Assembly (NCBI GenBank): GCA_025594325.1
Contig: JANHCV010000003.1
Span: 1,116,001 to 1,180,000 of the forward strand
Origin: Blastocladiella emersonii ATCC 22665
Lineage: Eukaryota; Blastocladiomycota; Blastocladiomycetes; Blastocladiales; Blastocladiaceae
Reading direction: 5' to 3'
Length of the DNA stretch: 64,000 nucleotides
The translations under genes and the position numbers were made by a program. The notes below the pieces were generated by a model. That model was not told where the DNA came from, ran no database searches, and saw only the letters and a list, made by a program, of their open reading frames with translations. Shown one piece after another: positions 11,501 to 21,616 of this stretch (its first letter is position 1; each line of letters opens with the position of its first letter).

Positions 11501-13747
11501 CGAGTCCAGTGGTACGCCCAAGCGCTCGCGCTCCGCGTCGTCGCTCTCGGCCGGGTTGACGGTCACGTCGCGCCCTGCGCCAGGTACGCTCGCTCTATTG
11601 CTCGAATTTGGCGGTGCACGATGGCTAACTCTCGACTCTTCGATTTAGAAGTCGTGGACAGTCTCGGTCTCGCACGGCCCACGCCCAAGAGCCCGCTCCC
11701 CGTCGCGCCGCTCCCATCCAAGTCGGCCGACCGCACGCCGCGGCCACCTGCCGTTAGCACGCCCGAGCGGCGTGAGCGCGAACGGGAACGGGAACGCGAT
11801 CGTGACCGCGACCGCGACCGCGACCGCGACCGTGAGCGTGGACGTGAGCGCGATCGCGACCGTGACCATGATCGTGAGCGCGAACGCGAGCGCACGCCCA
11901 AGGCCTCTGCGTCCGCGGCTGCGACCGGTCGCCGCTCGTCGATCCCCTCCATCGGCACCGAGACATCGGCGTCGTCCGCGCAGTCCCAGCCACCGCTGCC
12001 CGTCCGCGAGAAGCGGCGGCAGAGCGACTCGGGCCCGAGCTCCGCGTCGATCCGGTCTCCGCCGCGCGCGAGCGGTGAGGGGTCGTCTTCGACCAAGCTC
12101 GTCCCGCCCTCATCGTCGTCGTCCTCGTCGCACGGCGAGCGGAGACGAGTCGAGTCGACTCGCGCTTCCGCAGCCGCTCCCGCATCGGCCTCGCCGAGTT
12201 CCTCCAAGCCCTCGTCAGTAGCCGCAACAGCGCCGGGTTCCGCACCTGCGCTCGCCTCCAAGTCGACGTCGGCCCAGCAGGGCGAGCGTAAACGCGGTCC
12301 GCCACCCGCCTCGTCGCGTGCGACGGAGCAGGTGCCGGCAGCGTCTGCCAAGTCGTCCAGCACCGCGCCTCCAACATCTGCTGCCGCGCCCGCGCCCGCG
12401 CCCGCGCCTCCGCGTGGCGAACGGAAACGGCTCGAATCGACACAGTCGAGCGACACGACTGCTGCTCCCGCGCTCGCGCCACTCCCGGCGCTGCCCAAGC
12501 CGGGTGAGCAGCCGGCGTCGTCGCGGCCCGCGTCGGCCAAGGAGAAGCCCGCGCTCCCGCTGCCCAAACCCGCCGACGACAAGCCCCTGGTTCCGCTGCC
12601 GAAACCGGCCGGCGAGAAGCCCGCGGCCGCGCAGGCCAAGCCCGCTGACGAGAAGCCGGCTGCACCACGGCTTCTTCTTTCCGGCGAGAAGCCAGCGCCC
12701 GCGTCACCGCCTCGTGTCGCGGCACCAGCGCCCGCTCCCGCATCTGCCGCGGCAGTGGTGGCTCTCGTTCCTACGGCGGTGGCCTCGGCCTCGACCACCT
12801 CGGTGCCCGAACCCGCCCCTGCACCCGCTTCAACTCGTGCACCAGAAGTCGTCGCCTCCCCGCCGCCTGCGTCCAAGGTCAGCTCGCCGCCGCCGCCGCC
12901 ACCCGCGACCAAGCTGGCCGACGATGCGCCCCGGCCACCACCCGTCGAGGCTCAGCCTGCGGTTGCTGCACTTCCCGCTCCCGCACCAGCGCCAGCACTC
13001 GCACCGACGGCCGAGTCGGCCAAGTCCCCCGCAGCTGCTGTCGAGGCGGCACCCAAAACCGTCGAGCGCGAGTCCAAGCCCGCCGCCGCTGTTCCTGCAC
13101 CTCCCGCACTTGTGCCCGCGACAGCAGCCGCTCCCGCACCTACGCCAGCACCTGCCGATCCAGCTGCTCCCGCTCCAGCGGCAGCCGCGAAACCAGCCGC
13201 CGCTGACGCCGCGCCCAAGGACCCGACCCCCGCCGCCGCTCTCAAGGACGCGGCTCCGCCATCTGCTCCCGCTGCGCCCGTCGCGGTACCGACCGCCAGC
13301 CCACCTCCGCCATCCTCGTCCGCGCCGCGTGCTCCCGCTCCGAGCACAAGCGCGCCCGCGCCCGCCGCCGCGCCGGTCCGCGGGTCCACGCCCGTGCTCG
13401 CCGCGACCGTAGCGGCCTCGGCCGTGGCGCCCGCGCTGCCGAGCCCTGGTGCGGCGCCCAAGCGGTTCTCGCTCAAGGACTACAAGAAGAAGCTGACGCA
13501 GCGGACGGCCGCGGCTACGACGACGTCGGCTTCCGCTGCGGGGACTGGCACGTTCTCGGTCGGGTCGTCGCCTGCGCCCGAAGCTCCTCCCGCGGACACA
13601 GCAGCGACGACGGACGACGTGGCAGGAACAACAACGCGTGCGGCGGCGGCAGGGCTACCCGCGCGGCCAACGTCGCCCGTCCGCGTTGTCCCGCCGAGCA
13701 CCACCGCGCCGGCGGCACCGAGTGAAGGCGAGGCCAAGGGCGAGTAA
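5567..13747 (+). CDS. SET3: Large PHD-finger plus SET-domain protein, Set3/MLL5 type
   Basis: Probable chromatin regulator: in the Set3/MLL5/UpSET group a PHD finger reads methylated H3K4 and a divergent SET domain scaffolds a histone-deacetylase complex. Exons 5567-7237, 7308-11583 and 11649-13747 join in frame to 2,681 residues; both introns start GTACGC. The first 557 residues are Pro/Gln/His-rich with many short polyQ runs. The PHD finger is at about residues 657-706 ([23 protein letters not shown] and following Cys pairs). The SET region is at about 1053-1279, with GAVVVEYVGRIVPA and a core IVDATQDCNVARFCHRAC. This has Arg-Phe-Cys-His-Arg-Ala-Cys where active SET enzymes have Asn-His-Ser/Cys, so it is probably catalytically weak or dead, as in Set3. 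The 1,400-residue tail is disordered, with an Arg/Asp/Glu tract near residue 2025. It is far longer than yeast Set3. It converges on the next gene with 61 bp between. Confidence 0.82.
5915..6530 (+). repeat. CAG/CAA and CAC trinucleotide-rich tract encoding polyQ/polyH
   Basis: Within exon 1 of the SET3-like gene, mixed CAG, CAA and CAC/CAT runs encode repeated blocks of 4-7 Gln and up to 6 His separated by Pro-rich linkers. CAG and CAA are interleaved rather than pure, which usually limits slippage. The protein segment is likely disordered and could drive self-association. Confidence 0.8.
11769..11895 (+). repeat. CGNGAC/GAGCG hexamer tract encoding an Arg-Asp/Arg-Glu domain
   Basis: A short tandem array of CGCGAC-like units in exon 3 of the SET3-like gene. 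It is read as about 40 residues of alternating Arg with Asp or Glu. Such RD/RE mixed-charge tracts occur in nuclear-speckle and RNA-processing proteins; here it probably adds a nuclear-condensate targeting segment. Confidence 0.75.
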
Positions 13748-13808
13748 AAGTGATGATTTTGGACTATTTTGATTGATAAACGATGTGATATTGCTACCTC
13801 CTCCCGCC

Positions 13809-14444
13809 CTAGTCGTCGAACGAGAGCAGGTTGCGATTCGCCGCCTTGGGCTTCTTCTTGGCCGCCATCGCCGTTGCTTTGGGGGCATCTGCTGACGGCG
13901 AGGCGGCCTTGGCGCGGAACAGCAGCTTCCCCGTCTTCGGGTCCCTCGCCGGTCCGGCGCGTGCTGGCGGGGCTGCCTTATCCTCCTCCGTCTCCGCCGG
14001 CCTCGCGTCGCCCGCCCCCGCCGCCCCCGCCGCCCCCGCCGCGTCGCGGTCCGGGATCACCGCGTTCGGGTGCATGAGCCGGATCCGCGCGAGGTCGGCG
14101 TCGTCGAGCTCCTCCACCCCGCCACTGCCGTCCTCGAAGACGATGGTTGGCCCGTCGTCGTCGAGGTCCGGGTTACGCCCCGACCGGTCGTTGCGGCGCG
14201 GGCGGCGTGCCTCGTCGCGCACGCCGAGCTGGCCCTTGAGGTCGCGCAGGAACGCGGGCGTCTCCATGGTGAACTCGAGCGACTGCCGCGTCATGTAGCT
14301 GCCCATCTTGCGCGGTTTCGGGTCGTCGCTGGCGGCGGCAGGCTCGGTGCGAGACGGCGGGCGGTCTCTGTCGCGGTCTTCATCGCTGCGCCGTGGCGGC
14401 GGCGAGCGCGAACGGCGTCGGCGGCTGTCAGTCGAGCGATGCAT
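13809..14444 (-). CDS. KIAA1143/DUF4604-family protein
   Basis: Single-exon protein of 211 residues. After an Arg/Ser/Pro N-terminus comes the family signature: Ser-Tyr-Met-Thr-Arg, then TPAFLRDLKGQLG (about residues 60-72), an acidic DDDGPTIVFEDG block, and DPKTGKLLFRAK before a Lys-rich end. These match, in order, the blocks of human KIAA1143 and fungal DUF4604 proteins. The family is nuclear and poorly characterised; the RS-like N-terminus here would fit a link to RNA processing, which is inference. The stop lies 61 bp from the convergent SET3-like gene and the start 80 bp from the stop of the upstream RING gene. Confidence 0.8.
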   Translation of the reverse strand: MHRSTDSRRRRSRSPPPRRSDEDRDRDRPPSRTEPAAASDDPKPRKMGSYMTRQSLEFTMETPAFLRDLKGQLGVRDEARRPRRNDRSGRNPDLDDDGPTIVFEDGSGGVEELDDADLARIRLMHPNAVIPDRDAAGAAGAAGAGDARPAETEEDKAAPPARAGPARDPKTGKLLFRAKAASPSADAPKATAMAAKKKPKAANRNLLSFDD

Positions 14445-14524
14445 GGTCCAAAATTTGTTCGTTGCGAGAGCGAGAACCGCCGACGACGCGCCCCCACTCT
14501 CAAATCTCAGGTCATCTATTTACA

Positions 14525-16150
14525 TTACATGTACACGCGGCGCAGATCCTCGGCGCGCGTAATGACGCTGCACGACGGGCACACTTTCCGCCCGCCGAGC
14601 GACCCGAGCCAGCACTCCTCGCAGAGGACGTGCCAGCACGTTGTGCTGACGACGGGCGTGCGCGGGGCGAGCGCCTCGAAGCACACCTTGCACTGCGGCG
14701 TGTCGGCCGCCATGCGCTCCAGGTCGCGCACCTGCTGCTTGAGCGCCGCGATCGTCAGGTCGCGCGACTCGGGCGAGGCTTCGGCGGTGGTGGGCGCAGC
14801 GGTGGAAGGGCTGGTGCGGAGGAGCGAGGCAATGGTCTGCGGCGCGGCGGCAGCGGGCGTCGTCGTGGTCGCGCCGACCGCGGGCCGAGGCGGGAGCGAC
14901 GAGGGGCGCGGCGCAGCCGCCGATGAACTCGACGCCGAACCGCCGCGGTTGAACTTGATCCGGACGCGCTTGGGCGGCGGCGGCGCGGTATCCGCGGGCG
15001 GCGACGGCGACCTGCGTGTGACGGCGTGCGCGACGGCCGCGGGCGTCATGGTGCCGGGGGCAGCCGTGGCGGCGACGAGGGTGCGCAGGGCGAGGTCGTC
15101 GGTGCCGTGGATCTGGCGCGAGAAGGGCATCACGTCAAGCTCAGAGTACTGGGCGGCGCCGAACGCGGCGCGCGGGTCCTCGGAGATGTCGAGGTCCATG
15201 TCCTCGTCGTCCATGTCGGCGACGTGGCGGACCGCAGGCACGCGCGTCAGGTGCACGGGCGACGAGCCGGCGGCAGCTGCGGTTCGTGGTGGCTGCGCCG
15301 AGGGCGGCGGCGGCGATGGACGCGGACCGGATCCAGCGCGCGACAACGGCGCGACGGGGAGTGGTGGCGGAAGCGCGGGCAGCGGCGGCGGGCGGAGCGA
15401 CGCGAGGATCGTGCTGTTCTCGTCATCGTCGTCCGCGTCGCCGTTCTCCTCCTCGGTCGAGTCGGACCCGCCGCGTCGTGGCGGGACCGCCGCAAGCACA
15501 CCTGCCGCCGACACGCCATCGTCGTCGTCGTTCTCGGCCGTCAGCGCGAGACACAGGTCGACGTGGGCGTTGATCTCGTCGGGCCCGCCGGCAATCTCGG
15601 ACGTGCAGATCGGGCACAGCGACGTGAGCCCGACGGCGCGCGCGACCGCCGCTGTCGCGAGCAGGTCCTGCACGATCGGGGACGTTGCCGAGGTAGGCGG
15701 TGGCGAGGACCGCGCCGAGTTGGACCCGTTGCTCCCGCGGCTCGACCGTGGCCGCGCGGGGCGCTTCTGCACCGCGCCGGCCGAGGATTTGGTCTTGGAC
15801 AGCACCGCGGGGCTGCTCGCCTTGCGCGCGGGCGGCGACGGCGGCGGCGCGGGGGCCGCGGGTTTGGTGCGGATTCGCGTGCTGCGGCGCGGTTGCGGTT
15901 GCTCGGGCTGCTGCTCGGGCTCCGGCGGTGGTGGTGGCTCAGCAACGCCGGCTGGCGCTACCGCGGCCGATGAGGGCGAGGGCAGGGCATCGGGGGCAGC
16001 GGCGACAGGAGATGCTGGGACAGATGCGGAGGAAGGTGGCGGTGGAGGCGACAGATGAGCAGCTGGTGGTGGAGGCGGCGGCGGCAGGGACGACGTGAGG
16101 GCGGCGGCAGCAGAGAGCGGGGTCGGAGCGATGGCGGCCATGAACGGCAT
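14525..16150 (-). CDS. RNF220-like RING-type E3 ubiquitin ligase
   Basis: Single-exon 541-residue protein. The C-terminal RING (about residues 481-535) reads CKVCF...TTCWHVLCEECW...CPSC and ends ITRAEDLRRVYM. This is the RNF220 arrangement, in which a Cys-Trp-His-Val core is followed by Leu-Gly-x-Lys and a terminal DLRR(I/V)Y. A second zinc site at about residues 178-200 (CPICTSEI, then HVDLC) resembles the UBZ-like element also found in RNF220. The remainder is Pro/Ala/Ser-rich and probably disordered. Predicted role: nuclear or cytosolic ubiquitin transfer; the substrate is unknown. Two ATGs (16150 and 16141) are possible starts. The RING being the extreme C-terminus is typical of the family. 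Confidence 0.8.
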   Translation of the reverse strand: MPFMAAIAPTPLSAAAALTSSLPPPPPPPAAHLSPPPPPSSASVPASPVAAAPDALPSPSSAAVAPAGVAEPPPPPEPEQQPEQPQPRRSTRIRTKPAAPAPPPSPPARKASSPAVLSKTKSSAGAVQKRPARPRSSRGSNGSNSARSSPPPTSATSPIVQDLLATAAVARAVGLTSLCPICTSEIAGGPDEINAHVDLCLALTAENDDDDGVSAAGVLAAVPPRRGGSDSTEEENGDADDDDENSTILASLRPPPLPALPPPLPVAPLSRAGSGPRPSPPPPSAQPPRTAAAAGSSPVHLTRVPAVRHVADMDDEDMDLDISEDPRAAFGAAQYSELDVMPFSRQIHGTDDLALRTLVAATAAPGTMTPAAVAHAVTRRSPSPPADTAPPPPKRVRIKFNRGGSASSSSAAAPRPSSLPPRPAVGATTTTPAAAAPQTIASLLRTSPSTAAPTTAEASPESRDLTIAALKQQVRDLERMAADTPQCKVCFEALAPRTPVVSTTCWHVLCEECWLGSLGGRKVCPSCSVITRAEDLRRVYM

Positions 16151-16531
16151 GGTGGCGAAGCGGGGCGGGGTGATGTACGGGAGCGAGATGGAGCGGGGCT
16201 AGGTCGCGGGTCGAGCGGCGGCAGGCAGGCGTAGTGGCGGTGGCGTCGTGGCCGGGTCGGCAGGGTCGAGCTTACGGTCGACGCGCATCGTGGGCAGAGA
16301 ATTCATCGAGTCAGGGCGCGCGTCCGTGGCCGCGGCGGCCGCTTTCGTTGAGGATGGACCGCCATGGCCAGGGGAGACGGCGCGGCCGACGCGGGTCGAT
16401 GTGGCGTTGGGTCAGGTGACGCTGGTTTGAGGACTTCGCCACATCGCCACGTCGTTTAGTCGCCGCGTCGCGCGACGCCCACTCTCCCCTCCTCTGACGC
16501 CCACTTTACACCGCCGCAACGTATCAAGACC
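16151..16531. promoter_or_regulatory. Divergent promoter region, RNF220-like / SRPRB
   Basis: 381 bp separate the starts of two divergent genes, so both promoters must lie here. I see no TATA box; short GC-rich stretches dominate. No other coding signal is convincing. Confidence 0.45.
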
Positions 16532-17446
16532 ATGCTCGAATCCACCCCGGCCCTCGCCGCCGTCGTCCTGGTCCTGCTCGCCGCCGTCCTGCTGGGCCTG
16601 CTGACACTGCGCCGCGGCGCGTCCGTCGCCCGGAGCGGGGTCGGCGCCTCGGGCCTCGCCGCGCTCGTCCGGGGCCGCCGCCGCACCTTTGCCGACACGG
16701 TGGTCCTCGTGGGCGCCGCGAGCGCGGGCAAATCAGCGCTCCTCGCGCGCCTCGCTGATCCCGCGGCCGACCCGCCAACAACCTTCGCGTCCATGGCCGT
16801 GACCCGCGCGCCCGTCTCCCTCTCGTCCGACCTGCCCTCGGTCCCCGCCGTCGACTGCCCAGGCCACGCGCGGCTCGCCGCCGAGACCACCAAGCACCTG
16901 AGCCTCGACACCCCGCCGCGCGCGTGCGTCGTGGTCGTGGACGCGGCCGCCGCACACGTCCCGACGACGCGCCGCGACGCGGCCGAGCGGCTCGCCGCGG
17001 CGCTGCGCGCCATGGACCCGGCGGTCCTCAAGACTAAGTCGAGCAAGCCGCGCAGTGAGGCGACGCGCCGCGTCGTGATCGCCGCGGCGAAATCGGACCT
17101 CCCGCTCGCCGTGTCGCCCGCGCAGCTGCGCGGGCTGCTCCAGGACGAGCTGCACGCGCTGCGCGCCGCGCGCGCCGCGAGTATTGGCGCCATGAACCGC
17201 GACGACGAGGACGATGCGCTGGATGGGGTGGTTGCGTCGTCGTCGTCCGAGGAGGAGAGCGAGGGGGAGGAGGGTGAGGGTGTGCGTCGCCGCGGCCCGC
17301 AGGCCAAGAAGAAGAAGCCGCTGGCCAAGCTCAACCTCGCGGACCTCGGCGTTGAGGTCGTCGCCCTGTCGGCCAAGACGGGCGCGGGTGTCGATGTCCT
17401 GCGCGACGCTGTGGCTCGAGCGTACTCGCTGCCCACGTCCTCCTAA
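16532..17446 (+). CDS. SRPRB: Signal recognition particle receptor subunit beta
   Basis: Membrane-anchored GTPase that docks the SRP receptor alpha subunit at the ER during co-translational targeting. Single exon, 304 residues. One N-terminal transmembrane helix (about residues 8-26) precedes the GTPase fold. G1 is GAASAGKS (61-68), G3 is DCPGH (108-112), the guanine-specificity motif is a variant AKSD (186-189, where NKxD or TKxD is usual) and G5 is ALSAKTG near the C-terminus. An acidic Asp/Glu/Ser plus Lys insert sits at about residues 225-265. The DxPGH form of G3 is characteristic of SR-beta. It converges with NDUFS1, 126 bp apart. Confidence 0.88.
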   Translation: MLESTPALAAVVLVLLAAVLLGLLTLRRGASVARSGVGASGLAALVRGRRRTFADTVVLVGAASAGKSALLARLADPAADPPTTFASMAVTRAPVSLSSDLPSVPAVDCPGHARLAAETTKHLSLDTPPRACVVVVDAAAAHVPTTRRDAAERLAAALRAMDPAVLKTKSSKPRSEATRRVVIAAAKSDLPLAVSPAQLRGLLQDELHALRAARAASIGAMNRDDEDDALDGVVASSSSEEESEGEEGEGVRRRGPQAKKKKPLAKLNLADLGVEVVALSAKTGAGVDVLRDAVARAYSLPTSS

Positions 17447-17572
17447 TATACATACCATCTCTAGCTGTACGAGAACAAGGTGATCATATTAATTGCGACG
17501 ATGGGGAGAGGAAAACAAGGCGAGCGAGGCAGGGGGTGGGGTAGAGTAGAGAACGGAACAGACACAAGAACC

Positions 17573-19773
17573 CTAGTTCTTCTTGGAGAACTTGGCCGAG
17601 CACTTGGCCATGGTCGACGACGCGCGCGAGATGGGGTCGGTCAGGTAGAAATCGTCGACGATCGCGGCCAATGGGATGCCCGACGCCTTGGGCGCGGCCT
17701 TGCCGGCGAGCGCGGCCTGGATCGCCGCCGTCACCGAGACGGCCGTCGCGGGCTCGCGCCCGTGGTACGCGACGAGCGTGGGCGACACCTCGGCCATGCG
17801 GTCACGGACGGCCTCGACGTCGTCGTAGGGCAGCGGGTTGCCGGCCACCTCGGACAGGGCGCGGATGATGGTCCAGTCCTCGCGCGCGGCGCCGGGCGCG
17901 GAGACCGCCGCCGTCGTGTGCTGGGCGCGGCCCTCGGTGTTGACGTAGGTCGCGTTCTTCTCCGTGTAGGCGGACCCGGGCAGGATCACGTTGGCGAGCT
18001 GCGCGCCCGCGTCGCCGTGGTGGCCCTGGTACACGACAAACGCGTCGGCGGGGATGTCCTTGGCGTCCACGTTATCGGCGTTGAGGAGGTACACGAACTG
18101 GGCGCCGTCGACCTTGCCGTTGGCGAACCCGGCGTCGAACGCGGCCACGTGCGCAGCGGCGCGCTGCAGGACGGCGACGCCGTTCCACTCGGGCTGCGCG
18201 AGCGCGGGGACCTTGTCCTGGACGAGCTGCTGCACCGCCGACAGAATGTACTCGCGGTCGGCGTGGTTGTAGACGCCCGAGCCGATGACGATCATGGGCT
18301 TCTTGGCGGCGGCCAGGGTCTCGGCGAAGGGGTGCGACCCGTCGATGAGCTGGGCGAGCGACTTGGCCGTGGCGCCGAGGTGGTGCACGTCGTAGTTGAG
18401 CTCGGGCTTGGGGCCGACGAGGGCGATCTCGGACCCGGCGAGCCAGCCCTTGCGCAGGCGCGTGTTGATGATGGGGGCCTCGTGGCGCGGGTTGGTGCCA
18501 ATGAGCAGCACGGCGTCGGCCTGCTCGACGTTGGCGATGGCCGGGTTGAAGAGGTACGACGCGCGCACGTCGACGGCGCCGGGGGCGACCGAGTCGACGG
18601 CGAGGCGCTCGGCGCCCATGCGGTTGAACCAGTCCTTGAGCGCGACGAGCGACTCGGCGTCGGCGTGGTCGCCGGCGACGGCGACCATGTCCTTGGGGCT
18701 GGCGGCGTTGGCGGCGTCGGCGACGACCTTGAGGGCCTCCTCCCAGGTGGCAGGGACGAACTTGTCGCCCTCGCGCACGAGCGGGGTGGTGAGGCGCTGG
18801 CGGCGGAGGCCGTCATACGCAAAACGGGTCTTGTCCGAGATCCACTCCTCGTTGATCTCGTCGTTCTCGCGGGGCAGGATGCGGAGGACCTCGACGCCGC
18901 GGGCGTCGACGCGGATGTTGGAGCCGACGGCGTCGAGCACGTCGACGGACTCGACCTTGCGCAGCTCCCAGGGGCGGGTCTTGAACTCGTAGGGCTTGGA
19001 GGTGAGGGCGCCGACGGGGCACAGGTCGACGAGGTTGCCCGACATCTCCGAGGCGAGGGCCTTCTCGACGTAGGTGCCGATCTGGGTGTCGTTGCCGCGG
19101 CCCGAGGTGCCGAGGTCGGGGACGCCGGCGATCTCGTTGGCGAAGCGGACGCAGCGGGTGCACTGGATGCAGCGGGTCATGGTGGTCTTGACGAGCGGGC
19201 CGAGGTCCTTGTCCTCGACGGCGCGCTTGCCGACGGGCTCGGCGAAGCGCGAGCGGTCGCCGCCGTAGCGCACCGACTGGTCCTGCAGGTCGCACTCGCC
19301 GCCCTGGTCGCAGATCGGGCAGTCGAGCGGGTGGTTGGCGAGCAGGAACTCCATGACGCCCTCGCGCGCCTTCTTGACCACGGGCGTGTTGGTCTTGACC
19401 TTCATGCCGGGCATCACGGGCATGGCGCACGAGGCCACGGGCTTGGGGCTCTTCTCGACCTCGACCAGGCACATGCGGCAGTTGCCGGCAATCGCGAGCC
19501 GGTCGTGGTAGCAGAAGCGCGGCACGTCGACGCCGGCCACCTCGCACGCCTGGATCAGCGCCGCGCCCTGCTCGACCTGCACGGGCTTGCCGTCAATGGT
19601 GATCTCGACGAGGCCGTGGCGCGCCGCGGTCGCCGTGAACGAGCGGGCTACACTCGGATGGGATGGTGAGCTCCCAGTGCTCGTGTCGATTATCATGGCG
19701 CCCAGAACGCACCCGACGAGGCGGCCGCGAGCGCCTTGCGCGCAGCCAGGGCACGGGGGAGAGCGCGCAGCAT
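17573..19773 (-). CDS. NDUFS1: NADH:ubiquinone oxidoreductase 75-kDa subunit (NDUFS1)
   Basis: Core iron-sulfur subunit of the complex I matrix arm. Exon 1 (19713-19773) supplies an Arg/Ala mitochondrial presequence (MLRALPRALAARKAL); exon 2 (17573-19647) holds the rest. The intron 19648-19712 has a GTGCGT donor and GTGTAG acceptor, and the phase closes to 711 residues. The cluster ligands are intact: the 2Fe-2S ferredoxin domain (FCYHD...GNCRMC, then ASCAMP), the His/3-Cys 4Fe-4S site (HPLDCPICDQGGECDLQ) and the third cluster (CIQCTRC...DLCPVGAL). The C-terminal molybdopterin-oxidoreductase-like domain is complete. Length is close to the animal and fungal 720-750. The second complex I gene in this window is NDUFB9; the two are not adjacent. 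Confidence 0.96.
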
Positions 19774-20082
19774 CTTCTTTCTGTTGGCGATGGGTCGTCG
19801 GCTGTGGAGGGGCGGTACACGCGCGCCGGTAGAGCACAGTGCGCCGAGTGCGGGTGTGTGCTTCGTGGGATGCGGGTGCGGACGAGCGCGCTGCTGATCT
19901 CTCCCTCGCGAGTCGTTGACGCACACGAACGTCCCCGTGGCGTCGGCGGTTGCCGGCCCAGCGCAGCGATCGAGCCGATGTTGAACGGGCATCACATGAC
20001 CGCACGCGCCGATGCATCACGTGCCGCGAGACGCGATGCTAATTGTTCAGGCGCGAGACGCGTTTTATTCGGTGTGCTACTG
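19774..20082. promoter_or_regulatory. NDUFS1 promoter region with a CGAGACGCGT element
   Basis: 309 bp between NDUFS1 and the 3' end of HEN1. It contains CGAGACGCGT at 20054-20063, with CGAGACGCG again at 20029-20037, plus a CACGTG E-box at 20018-20023. The first word recurs in other intergenic regions of the window. No gene is visible. Confidence 0.4.
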
Positions 20083-21586
20083 CTAGGACGCCCACGAGTC
20101 GGCCGACGCTGGCCGCGCGGGGTAGCTGCCGAGCGACGCCCACCCGGGCCCTCCTGTTGCTACGGGTTCGCCTGACGCGTCGCCGTCGTCGTACTCGCCG
20201 TAGCCCTCCTCCCCCTCGTCGTCGTAGTACCCGTACTCGGCGTCGTCCTCGCTCGCGTACTCGACCGTACCAGCCCGCTGCCTTGCCGCATCGAGCGCCG
20301 CCTCAGTCAGCGTCACGGTGCCGCCAGACGCGTCCTCGCACTCGACGCGCACCGGGTCGAGGACCCCGTCCACGGGCGCCGCCCACACGATCCCGTGCCG
20401 CTCGGCCGCCGGCGACGCGAGAAACGCGAGCATTAGCGGGACCGTGCGGAACGTTTGCCGGACCGCCGGCGTCCGCCACAGCTCGCTCACCGCCAGCGGC
20501 GAGTGCGCGGTGTCCTTGCGCGGCGGCCACGGCACGGTCTGCGTGTACACTAGGTCGACGAGAGCGTCGAGCCGGGCCTGCTCCTCGGGCGTCACGTCTT
20601 CCACTTCCACGCCGGTGTTGCACAGTTGCGTCAGGTCCGGGCCCTGGTACCACGGGTACTCGATGTCGCCCTTGTCCCCCTCCACTGGCCACTTGGCGAC
20701 CTCCTGCGGCGGCGGGTCGATGCGCACGAAGGTCGCAAACTGGCTCGCGGGCCCGAGATCCGCGTGCGCCTCTCCGCTGCTGCAGCACGGCAGGTACCCG
20801 ACGCCGTCGAGCGTGAGCGCGTACCCGTACCGGTTGGCCTGCGCGCGCGCCCACGCGGCAAACTCGGCGCGCGTCCACTCGAACCGGTGGTCCGGGTCGC
20901 GCATCACGCCCGGATGCCACCCGTCAAAGTGTACGTTGAACTCGACGTTCTACGCGAGGGGACGCGGGTCAGTGGACGCGTAGGACGGTTGAATGGGATG
21001 TCGTACCGGCGTTGAGACGATCACGAGTGCTGGCCGGTAGTACTCGAACAGCGCGCGCGGGAGCTGTGCTAGGACGGGCGGGTCGAGGTGCTCGATCCTG
21101 CACACCACGAGCGCGTCAGTCAGGCCCGCGATGACGCTCCAATGCGTACACTTCAGACAGCACGATCGCGCGGACGCCCTCGAGCTGCGGTCGGTACTCG
21201 GCGAGCGACCCGGCGACGAGGTCGACCGTCAGCGGCCGCTCACGAAGCGCCTGCGCGTCGCGGTCCGTCGGCGCGAGCGCGTGCCGTGCCCGGCTCAAGA
21301 CCTCGGCGTCCACATCGACGCACGTCACGCGCGACACCACGCACGAGTTGACCAGCACGCTGGCGAGGGCGCACTCGTTGCACCCGAGGTCAGCGACCCA
21401 GTCGACGCGCGCCTGGTGCGCGACCAGCGTCGCCAGCGTCTTGCTGCGCCGCTGCATCCACAGCGCCGGCGTGAACCGGCCCTGCTCTTCATCGCCGTGG
21501 GCCGAGGGGACTTGCATCGTGCTTGCTTCATGGAACTGAGGAGAGCGGAGATCACTCGCGGGCACGGCGGCCGCCCTTGACTCCAT
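20083..21586 (-). CDS. HENMT1: HEN1-type small-RNA 3'-terminal 2'-O-methyltransferase
   Basis: Predicted SAM-dependent enzyme that methylates the 3'-terminal ribose of small RNAs and protects them from tailing and decay. Exons 21150-21586, 21007-21097 and 20083-20949 give 464 residues with closed phases; introns are 52 and 57 nt with GTACG donors. SAM motif I is DLGCNECAL (about 66-74). The metal-binding SEVIEH motif (about 144-149) is split by the first intron. The HEN1 signature follows the second intron: NVEFN...RDPDHRFEWTR. The C-terminal 200 residues are an acidic extension with Tyr/Gly/Asp. An in-frame ATG at 21637 would overlap the divergent helicase start at 21617, so I prefer 21586. 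HEN1 is patchy in fungi; its presence implies a small-RNA pathway. Confidence 0.88.
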
Positions 21587-21616
21587 CACCGCGACCAAGT
21601 CGCTGCTACCGCTACC

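Noticed and set aside
17480-19669. 729-codon open frame antisense to NDUFS1
   Set aside because: Its sequence is a third-position shadow of NDUFS1, rich in Val/Gly/Asp/His with no recognisable fold.
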